Assembly (NCBI RefSeq): GCF_009730915.1
Contig: NC_052481.1
Location: 1,364,001 to 1,428,000, forward strand
DNA: 64,000 nt
Direction of reading: 5' to 3'
Source of the DNA: Dioscorea cayenensis subsp. rotundata
Taxonomy: Eukaryota > Streptophyta > Magnoliopsida > Dioscoreales > Dioscoreaceae
The notes below the pieces were generated by a model, which was given only the letters and a program-made list of their open reading frames with translations, had not been told where the DNA came from and did not search any database. Positions within the stretch are counted from its first letter, which is position 1. Every line of letters begins with the position of its first letter. Shown one piece after another: positions 55,316-64,000 of the stretch. The position numbers and the translations under genes are program-made.

Positions 55316-58179
55316 ATGGCGATGCTGCGCGCTGCTTCGAGATCGATCCAGCTCTCTCTCCGCTCCTCCCTCGCCCTCAATGAATCTCTTGCCTCTTCGC
55401 CCGCACCCCTTCCGCTTCTCTTCGCTCGCCACTTCAGTGGCAGCCGCTTCCGTGATGACTTCCCTCCTTATCGGTGAGAAATCCTTGAAACCCTAGATTT
55501 ATTCTAGTTTTTTTTCATTGTTTTTGGTGCTGATTTGATTTCCGGGAGACGTTATTGCTAGGGTTGAGCCGACGACATTGCCGATGAACCGGGGGGTCCG
55601 AATCGTGCCGGAGAAGAAGACGTTTGTGGTGGAGGCTTTTGAGGAGAGGGCCACGCTCAACGAGAACATTGTGGTGAGACTTTTAACTATAGTATCATTT
55701 GAAGTTTTTTTCTAGTATTGTTTTATTTGATGGTATGTGTATTTGATTTAGTAATTGCAGTTCAGGGTTTTTCTTTTAAGTATATATCTATATGATGGTT
55801 CTCCATTTGATGAGCTGAGAAATTCTGAACTTGTGTTTCTGATCTATTTCTGAATTGAGAATGCTAATTAGATGCAGCAAAACCATTTGCAATGATAGAA
55901 AATGTCAAGTGTTAGGAGCCTGTGTTGTTGTATTGTGTGCAGATAATGACAATAGGGTAAAATATACCAATCTGGTCTAGTTCACTTTTCAATAACCTAA
56001 TGAATTGGTTTTTGGTTGGATCCTTGGTAAACATAAATTAGAGCTGAGGGAATCCTCAGGGGAGGTTTAGAATTAGTTGTCAGATAATGATTTTTATAAC
56101 AATGATTTATATTGATCAGTGTTGTTAAGGCGCTCCCTAGGCCGCAGGCACAGAGCTAAACCTTCTTAGTGCCTCCAATGGTCTAAGGCAAGGCACTTTT
56201 AGTCAAGTGAGGCTTTTTTGCGTTTTTTTGCGTCTTTTTAAGCCCAAGGTGTAAAAAAAGTGCACATGCTTGAAAAACTGTTAGTTTTTTATTGTTTAAA
56301 AGAGTTTTTTATTGTTTAAAAGAGCCATAATTTACTAGGCATTAGTATTTGAAAAGTCTATAAGTCTATTAATAGAGTAGAATTTAATAATTAAGCAATA
56401 AACATTTCACTACTTTATACAAATCCTCATGGATGACTATAATTCTGAATTAGGAAAAGAAGATGAAAACATGAATTTAGAGTTTGACATTAATGATGAT
56501 GATTATTAGCTGCTTATGATTTTAGGAATAGAATTTTGACTTTAAGATAAGAAAAGTTTGTTAATATTAAAGTTTAAGGCTTTGATACTTATATTTGTCT
56601 ATGACTCTTATGATATACCGTATATATCTATATATATATTCTTTATGTGTATGTAGCTTACTTCAATTAGGCGCTCATTTTTTTTTACGCCTTGCGTCTC
56701 GGGCGATAAAAGGGTCCTAGTGCCTCGGGTGTGTCTTGCGCCTTTAACAACATTGATATTGATGTGACACAATCAATCGCAGTTATTGATAATTATCTTT
56801 TTTTTTTTTTCTCTCTCGGTATTTGTTAAGAGTAAATATGCCTTATAGCAACTTATATTATGTGATTTTAAATCATTGAGAATGGTTTGGGAATAGCTAT
56901 CTGCATTATAACATATTTGCACAACTTATTCAGTGGGATAAGCATAACAAAACTGGTAGCTAGGGGGGTGTGTGTTTGCAAGTAAGATGATTTTCATGAG
57001 CTTGAGTTCAAGTGTGTTTATTTGGAGGTAGGATGACTTTTGGAAACAGAGTTCATATGCTTTGTTGGTTGTATTGGTGGAGGTTTGGTAACGACTGCAT
57101 GTCTGGTGCGGTTTTATTATTTGTTTAGGGCTTCTTACATGTATATTTTCTAAAAACCTGAAATTTCATGTGGACTATCAGAAACTTTATTTCAATTTGT
57201 ACACCTAAAATTTGAAATTCTTAGATATTTATACCCTGAAGTCCAATTAACTACCAATTATAATTTAATAATGATAGATTAAAATAGGTGAAATATCTCT
57301 TAGAACCTATATATATACATCTATAAACATTTAACTTTTTTATATAACTATATAGGTTATATATTTACCTTTTGCATAAGGTTCTATTGATATTTTGAGT
57401 TATAATCACGTATAAAAGCAAATTTATGCATAAACAGATACTAAATTTATCAATATGATTACTATATTTAATTCTTTATGCACCTAAACAGATACTTAAG
57501 AGAATCTAAATTTCAATTATTAAGTAGGGTAAAAACAACTTGATACTCTAGTGCAATAATCCATGCTTACCTCCCAAAGGAGTATGTATGTATAATCTTG
57601 AATTTCAGGGCCATATATACAAGGAGACATTTTTTGTTGGTATATTTATAATTTTGGGTTTTTACATGGATATATATGCCCCAGGAAAAAACAAGGGGCG
57701 AGACTGAGAGGCTTGGGCTTGCCGGTGCGGGCAGTTTCAAATCCATGAACTTCGTACAGAGCATCTTGCTCTCGGAGAAAGATGAGCAATATTCACGGAA
57801 AAAGAACACAGATTTTGTCCATGTCTTACTGAAAAAAAATAAGACCTTCGTGACCGTGACAGATGCTAGGGGTAATAAGAAGACTGGGGCCTCCGCAGGT
57901 TGTTTGGAAGAAAGAAAAGGGCGGTCTCGTCTTTCTCGGTATGCTGCTGAAGCAACTGCGGAACATGTCGGGCGATCCGCCAGAAAGATGGGTTTGAAGT
58001 CAGTTGTCATGAAAGTGAAAGGATCTACTTTTATCAGGAAAAAGAATAAAGTGATCTTGAGCTGGAGAGAAGGTTTTCAAGGTGAAGGAGTAAGAGATCA
58101 ATCTCAAATTATGTACATCCACGATGTGACCCAACTTCCACATAATGGATGCCGACTCCCCAAAAAACGTCGTGTTTAA
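55316..58179 (+). CDS. rps11: nuclear gene for mitochondrial ribosomal protein S11, with stomatin-like presequence
   Basis: Exons 55316-55473, 55562-55673 and 57685-58179 join by GT-AG introns into 254 codons without a stop. Exon 1 encodes an Arg/Ser/Leu/Ala-rich N-terminus, nearly free of acidic residues, ending FARHFSGSRF, a typical mitochondrial presequence with a likely peptidase site. Exon 2 continues MNRGVRIVPEKKTFVVE and FEERATLNENIV, both motifs of mitochondrial stomatin-like proteins (SPFH family). Exon 3 (164 codons) is a complete bacterial/mitochondrial-type S11: TFVTVTDARGNKKTGASAGC, SRYAAEATAEHVGRSARKMG and YIHDVTQLPHNGCRLPKKRR. S11 sits on the small-subunit platform near the mRNA exit. 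The gene looks like a mitochondrial gene moved to the nucleus that took its targeting sequence from a stomatin-like gene. Intron 2 holds a MITE. Confidence 0.87.
56120..56752. mobile_element. hAT-like MITE in intron 2 of the rps11 gene
   Basis: The ends TGTTGTTAAGGCGC and, inverted, TGTTGTTAAAGGCGC bracket 633 bases. Subterminal GAGGCACTA- and GCCTTGCG-type motifs occur near both ends, and the centre is AT-rich. Flanking TTGATCAG and TTGATATT could be a decayed 8-bp duplication. It is non-coding. Confidence 0.65.
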
Positions 58180-58289
58180 ATAGGGGAGTACTTATCTTAT
58201 ATTTCTTTCTATTGAGTATAGATCTTCTCTTTTCTCTCCCAATGCGGGGGGAAGGTTTCTCTCTTCAGCACAACACTCAATGGTGATGC

Positions 58290-58893
58290 ATGACTTCATT
58301 ACTTCATCCTTTCACTTACTTTTTTTTTTCTATAACGAAAAAGCGGTTATGTGGATATGAGCTACCCAAAAAAGAGAAGCTCAGCAAGCCAATGGCTCAA
58401 TGGTTCTCACCAACCTTGAAGAAGAGTCCAGAGAGGGGTGTAGAAAAGAAGAAGGTTCACAAAGATGGTGTCTGGTCTGGATTCTTTGGTCATCTTCTTG
58501 CCTTGGAATACATTATACATGACCTGCCATATTGTAGTCTACTTGTTCTATCTTCTGTGAGCTATGATGGGCTAGTGGTATAAGTTTCATGGTCATGGTC
58601 TTATAATTTCTTCAATGAAGCGGACGGGAAATGCTAGCCTTCGTTCAACTGCTCTAGCCAGGAAGAACTGAGAAAGTTGGTAGTTGAATCTAATAACAAA
58701 GTTGAGGGTGAAGTAGATCTTGTTAATCTTAAAAAACACTGAGATGCAAACTGACAATGTTCAAGAGCCAACGAGTACAACAACAACAACAGATGTTGTG
58801 GCCTCAGAAGAAGCAGAAGAAGAAGAAGAAGAAGAAGAAGTGAATCCTGAATCCAAATCAACTGAAGAGAGTAAACTAGAAGAACAAAATTAA
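58290..58893 (+). other. coding-like segments downstream of rps11, not recognised
   Basis: Three plus-strand pieces read like protein: LPKKEKLSKPMAQWFSPTLK followed by GVEKKKVHKDGVWSGFFGHL (58360-58500); SSQEELRKLVVESNNKVEGE (58660-58735); and MQTDNVQEPTSTTTTTDVVA followed by a run of Glu and KSTEESKLEEQN, ending at a stop (58742-58893). They lie in different frames, with stops between. They could be the decayed 3' exons of an older gene at this site or part of a long 3' UTR. I do not recognise the family. Confidence 0.35.
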
Positions 58894-59068
58894 CATAGTT
58901 TTTATACTTATATCTGCATGTTAGTGTGTGTGTGTGTGTGTGTCATTGCCAATATTTGCTTTGCATGAATGTTGTTGCACTATTGAGACAGTGAAGGAGG
59001 GGAATGAATTATGTCCTGCATGTGCACCTGAAGTTCTATCATTTTATAATTAATGATTTTCAACTTTT

Positions 59069-59099
<31 letters not shown>

Positions 59100-61870
59100 T
59101 AGATCAAACGCATTTAATATAATTTGGATTTTCTTTTCCTTATAAAACTACCAGAGATTATGATGCTAAATAAATCAACTACTATAATAAAGAAGAGAGG
59201 AGACATTTATATGCATGCTACTTAGCCTACTTACAAGATGCAAAATAAATTTATAATATGAAACATCAGGTAAAGCAACAAAAGATAGAACTTTTGGTAT
59301 CACACCCAAAAATAGGAAATGGGAAAGTTATGGGTCAATTTTACAAATAATTTTTTTGTTTAAATACCAGATTTTTTTTATGTAAAGTGTTCGTGTTCTT
59401 GCTTAAAATATAAATATAAATTTTATCTTATTTATATAAAAACACTGATAAATTGAAATATTAATTCTTGATATCTATTTACATTTGTCAAAAATTTTAC
59501 TTGGATATGCAAGCAATCAATTTACGTTTCGCTTCGCTTTAACCTACGGTAAATATTTATATAAAAAATCTTTTTACTTTGAACAGCTAGAAGGTAGAAA
59601 CTTCATATAATACACAAATAATTTCATGATTTTACAACACATGCAAACAAATCTTTTTTTTTTTATTAAACAATAACACTACTTTCCAAAACAAGTCTTA
59701 TATGAAAACAGCTGGTTTTTTTTTTCTCTTTTTTTTTTTCAACATACAAACAAATAAAAATACAATAAAATATTATCCACAGAAACACTAGTGAAGAAGA
59801 CAAGAGCCAGACAGAAAGAAAGATCTGGATTTTTTTTAAATGAAAAAGAAATTAAAAAAAAAAGAAAGAAAGAAAGATGTGGCAAAGAGTGCTGTCCATG
59901 TGGTTGTGTGACTTGTGTCCCCTAATGCTCACTATCTATCCCTGCAAATTATTAAGCTGTTCACATGCTCTTCAGTCCTTTCTTTAACCCCTGCTTTTAT
60001 TTATTTATTTATTTGTTAAAGAAAGAAATAAATTTGAAACTTTCTATAATAAAAACAATTGGTATAGTTTAGTTTTAAAAAATCTAATAAATATTTATTA
60101 TGCAAATAAATAAATATAATTAAATTTTTTTTGTTATTAATAATATATTTAATATAAACAAAATTTAAATATAATAAAAAATATTTAAATTTTTTAAAGC
60201 ACTCTAATAATAATAGATTATATATCTATTTTAATATTATGTAATCATTTTAAATTTATTGGAAACATAATTTGAATTAAAACCACTTTTTTTTTAACTA
60301 ATTAATATTCTTATAATATTGAGTACGGGTAGTAAAGTTGTCCCATGCTTAATGATGATAGTTTTTGTAATTCTAATTGTGGCTCTTGCTTCAAGAGAAA
60401 AATAATCGCCTTGCTTTTTAATCTATTTCAATTCACTCATATTATCACATTAAATTAAGACCTACCTTTCCCTTGTTTATTTTAATTCTTTACCCCAACA
60501 AGCATCATGATGATATATTGATATTAGTATTTTTTTTTTCTGCTTACAATTTTTTTTAGTTTTTTAATATTTAAAAATATTTTATGATAGTCATTAAATT
60601 ATAATTTAATATTATTATTTATTATTTTTGATGATATGAAAAATTTATTATTAATTATTATATTATTACACCACTAAATATTGTATTGTAAATTATTGTT
60701 AATTACTGTTATGTATTATATACAAATTAATAATAATTATTAAATGTACATTTAAGGATTATAGGTGTCGCAATTTCTAATTTAGAGATGTTGATAAAGA
60801 ACATATTCTCTATTTATATATAAATATATATATATATATTCAATAGTTTTCACTTTTGAGTACTTATATTATTATGGCAAGATTAGTTTAATTAGCAATG
60901 TGGACTCAGAGTTGCACGTGACTCCACAATAATATTGGGGCCATGCTTCAAAACATTACACTTTTGCTTCCATTATCAAAGCACATCATCTTTATATTTA
61001 TCATTTAATAAATGGTATATATTATTTCTATGTAATAGATATTGTTTTAAAAATGAATCTAATCTTACCCAAGGTGTAAATTATTGAAAGTAATAGTATC
61101 TAAAAAAAATTTTAACACTAGAGTAGTAGCATATATTGATGTTTAAATTTAAATCACCTTGACTTAAGTGCACAAAGATAAAGATATCTGCATAAACAAT
61201 TATGCAAATTATGTAAGAACACAATATATTTTATATAATTATTATAGGTTAAAATCCCAACCAAATATATTATATAGGTTTAATTCAACCAGAAATTTAA
61301 ATTGATAAAAAGAAAAACCTAAGTTAGTATATTTATATTTATTTTTTTAAAATTAATTAATGTGAGGCTATAGATTATTCTAACAGGTGAGTTTTGATAC
61401 ATACTAATCTATTAGATTTAATTAGATGAATTTTTTATAATATATATTTTTTTAGCAAATATGACAAGAACATATATTACTAGGGGCACACGCATAAACC
61501 TTAAAAATAATAGTAGTTTTTACATATGCTCTCAAGACTGACATAAAAATTAAATTATAAATCTACTCCCTTAAACGCTAGGCACCATTAAGTGCGGTTT
61601 GTTTTAAACCATTGCAATAAAACTTTTGCAAACCAAACCTTATCTAATAGGACAATAGTGCTAAACCAAAAGCAATTTGGTTCCTCTTTATAACAACAAC
61701 CTAACTCATTAATTTAGTGACTACAAGATTTTTAAAAACAACAAACAACAACAACTGATCAACTTTGCCAAAACCTTGTCCCGAATATACATCATCCATA
61801 CAGTCTCATAATCTCATTCCATGATTAACAACACAAACACCCTCACAAACAACAAAACAACATCATAATC
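58894..61870. other. AT-rich intergenic region
   Basis: No gene or RNA is supported. It contains a (GT)n tract near 58924-58942, an (ATT)/(TA) tract near 59070-59098 and the second copy of the 54425 block at 60651-60934. Poly-A, poly-T and short AT repeats make up much of the rest. Confidence 0.5.
60651..60934 (+). repeat. second copy of the 54425-54727 block
   Basis: Same orientation as the first copy. Shared stretches include TGTTAATTACTGTTATGTAT, AAAGAACATATTCTCTAT and TTAGTTTAATTAGCAATGTG. Left of 60651 the sequence differs from that before 54425, which is MULE 2. Confidence 0.8.
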
Positions 61871-61875
61871 TCATT

Positions 61876-61876
61876 C

Positions 61877-61919
<43 letters not shown>
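61876..61919. repeat. (TAA)n microsatellite
   Basis: About 14 units directly after the stop codon of the PMEI-like gene, in its 3' UTR. Confidence 0.9.
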
Positions 61920-62531
61920 CTAAGTCTGAATCCTATTAACAAGAGCGAGAGCATTACTAGTGACTTGAGCCACTTCAACAACCTTCTTCCTAACAGCGGC
62001 TCGAAAGCCGGCTTCATCGGCGGCGGCTCGGCGAGGCAATTCATCAAGACAAGTGTTCTCATCAGTGAGAGCAGCACTAACCCAAGTCTGAACGTTACTA
62101 AGGTGCCAGCTAAAGGCTTGGCTTCCAGCTCGGCCCATATGGCTCATCTCTTTCATAGAGCTACGTAGCCTGTCAACACTGTCGGCTAGGGTTTCAATGC
62201 AGTCTTTAATGGCGCCGGATTGGTGGGAAGGAAGGTTGGTGGAGGAGATGAAGGAGGAGACGGCGTGGGCACGGTCGGAGCTGACGGAGAGAGCGGCGTT
62301 AGCTAGCTGGCGGTGGCTGTGGTGGACGGTGGTGGCGAAGGTGGAGAGGCATTGCATGCAGAGATCTGGGTAACGTGTGGTGCTGCATGACTTGCGGATG
62401 AACTCTGTGTCTTTGCATGATGATGATGATGATGATGGGTGTTTGATGGCATTAATGGTGGATATGGAGAAGATTAGGAAGAGAAGAAGGAGAAGATGGA
62501 GGAGTGATGATGGAGATTGAGATGATTTCAT
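61920..62531 (-). CDS. plant invertase/pectin methylesterase inhibitor-like protein
   Basis: A single uninterrupted frame of 203 codons on the minus strand, the usual length and intronless form of this family. Residues 1-28 form a signal peptide (LLLLLFLIFSISTINA), so the protein is exported to the cell wall. The PMEI four-helix domain follows: the conserved hairpin with two Cys in FIRKSCSTTRYPDLC, then LSTFATT, and the second Cys pair in IKDCIETL and ENTCLDEL, then QVTSNALALVNRI at the end. Such proteins inhibit pectin methylesterase or acid invertase; which one cannot be told from sequence. The leader before the ATG has a CCA repeat. Pro-to-Ala and similar pocket differences were not assessed. 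The frame looks intact and functional. Confidence 0.88.
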   Translation of the reverse strand: MKSSQSPSSLLHLLLLLFLIFSISTINAIKHPSSSSSSCKDTEFIRKSCSTTRYPDLCMQCLSTFATTVHHSHRQLANAALSVSSDRAHAVSSFISSTNLPSHQSGAIKDCIETLADSVDRLRSSMKEMSHMGRAGSQAFSWHLSNVQTWVSAALTDENTCLDELPRRAAADEAGFRAAVRKKVVEVAQVTSNALALVNRIQT

Positions 62532-62621
62532 GGTGGATGGTACTGGATGATGGTGGTGGTGGTGGTGGTGGTCTCTATGTTCTAATTAAAAGGGAAAGAG
62601 AGTAATGGAGAGAAAGATTGT

Positions 62622-62692
62622 TATCTATATATATATATATATATATATAAAGGAAAATGATATTGGAAGTATATATATATATATATATATAA
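62622..62692. repeat. two (TA)n tracts in the promoter of the PMEI-like gene
   Basis: Two TA runs of about 20 bases, about 100-160 bases upstream of the ATG at 62531. TTTATATATA-type text on the minus strand may serve as TATA box, but the repeat prevents a precise call. Confidence 0.5.
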
Positions 62693-64000
62693 AGTAAGGT
62701 GGGGAATGGTTGATTTAATTTAATTTATTAAATTGAGCTGTGTTTCTTTTAAGTGTTGCCAAGTTTGGTTGATGATAATTTATTTTTATTTTTAATTTTT
62801 AATTTTATTTTTTACAATTGTTTCGTGTGTGTATAAACTAATAATATCTTAGTCTATTAATATTAGATTTTTTACAGATAATATTATGTTTTGTAAAAAA
62901 AAAAAATTTGAACTACTTTTGCAATTGACATCACAAATGTGATAAGTGATTAATTTCATGTTTTATATAGTTCTTTTTTAAGAATGGTTTATTATATTGT
63001 TAATGACAGTTTTTATAAATGAATGCAATCAATATTGTCCTTAAAAAGTTTTGATAACATTTCAATAAAAAAGAATATATATTAAATTATCAAAAGCAAC
63101 AATGAAGGCTTTCTGTACCATTTGCCGACATATTCCTTATCTTAAATGCCTCGTGATTCGCACTCAATATCAAGTCTAGTGAAAGAGTATGGTAAATAAT
63201 TAAACTCAAACTATATATGGCTAATGATTCATAAAAATAATAATAATAAATAACATTAAATTGCATATATATATTTCCCCTTGAAAATCATAATTTTATG
63301 AATTTAAAATAATATACATTTTATTTTATTCTGAAGTGAGAGAAGCAAGACCTTCTCAATTCATTGAGAACAAATGCCGTATTTTAATATTTTCTAAATA
63401 ATAATAATAATAATAATGCATTTTTGTTGAGAATAATACATTAAATGTAATCTCATTTTTTATTTATTTTCTTGGTTATTACTTTTTTTTATATATATAA
63501 TAAGTTAATGATCATGTGCTGTAATCCATGGTTAACTGAAAAAAAAAAGAAAAAAGAAAAAAAAAATACACATACACACATATATATATATAGGGGGTCA
63601 TTTGGATCAGCATTATGCATCGGTGTCACTGAAAATAATAAGTAATTCATATTACTTATAACATAAATATTATGACTTATTCATTATTAAAAATAAACTT
63701 ATAAAATTACTGTTAGGAATTTAAATAATAATATTTAACAATGTTTCTTTAATTTGAAACGTATGAAGTTATTATTCAGTCAAGTATTTTACAGTATCAC
63801 TTATTTTTATCTTACATTTTAAAAATAATCAATGCAATTTGTGTATATTAGAAATTTTATTTATTTTTTTCTCCATCAATATTGATAAGTCTCAAATAAT
63901 TTATGGTCTTAACTCTTACATACATGAATTTTATTATGTGATTTGTTATTTACATGGTAGTTTAGGTCAATGGCAGTGATGAGGTGGCCAAATTACCAAA
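62693..64000. other. AT-rich upstream intergenic region
   Basis: No gene, RNA or complete element is recognised. GGGGGTCATTTGGATCAGCA near 63593 looks like the start of a MITE terminal repeat, but no partner end lies within the window. Confidence 0.4.

Noticed and set aside
58634..58861. Leu-rich minus-strand frame
   Set aside because: It is the complement of the (GAA)n tract that encodes poly-Glu on the plus strand.

Overview
This is plant nuclear DNA: genes with GT-AG introns, CCA-rich leaders, AT-rich intergenic sequence, Copia, L1-type LINE, Mutator-like (MULE) and MITE elements, and a caffeate O-methyltransferase (COMT)-type gene cluster. The GC-rich first exons and AT-rich last exons suggest a monocot. 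I cannot name the species from sequence alone. A 1000-base run of N (44373-45372) is an assembly gap.

Layout. 1-3.9 kb: COMT-like gene 1 (+). 3.9-5.9 kb: a truncated Copia element (gag remnant, primer-binding site, ~985-bp LTR). 6.9-8.1 kb: a MITE holding repeated AT palindromes. 8.5-8.8 kb: a short telomere-like tract and a 196-nt foldback. 10.6-13.4 kb: COMT-like gene 2 (+). 14.1-15.0 kb: a second MITE of the same family. 15.8-16.5 kb: debris of an unrecognised gene. 16.5-22.6 kb: a nearly intact LINE (-). 23.4-25.6 kb: a MULE that has lost its catalytic domain. 26.4-26.9 kb: a foldback element. 27.4-29.7 kb: COMT-like gene 3 (-), broken by one frameshift. 31.9-37.3 kb: an old Copia element whose 3' LTR is split by a solo LTR. 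37.5-38.2 kb: a MITE. 39.1-40.4 kb: a 3' fragment of a fourth COMT copy. 40.4-44.4 kb: a second LINE (-), running into the gap. 45.4-54.4 kb: a large decayed MULE with a mudrA-like gene (-) and a ULP1-protease-like gene (+) facing each other. 55.3-58.2 kb: a nuclear gene for mitochondrial ribosomal protein S11. 61.9-62.5 kb: a pectin methylesterase/invertase inhibitor-like gene (-).

Gene relationships. The COMT copies fall into two pairs: genes 1 and 3 are inverted duplicates sharing introns and 3' flanks, and gene 2 and the fourth fragment are direct duplicates. Only genes 1 and 2 have open frames. Both keep the catalytic His/Glu/Glu, but the substrate pocket of gene 2 has diverged.

Most notable finding. 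The rps11 gene is a three-exon chimera. Exons 1-2 derive from a mitochondrial stomatin-like (SPFH) gene and supply a presequence, and exon 3 is a complete mitochondrial-type rps11. The second most notable is that both MULEs carry non-coding spacers filled with an element-specific degenerate short word (GTTTAA in one, ATTACACA in the other).
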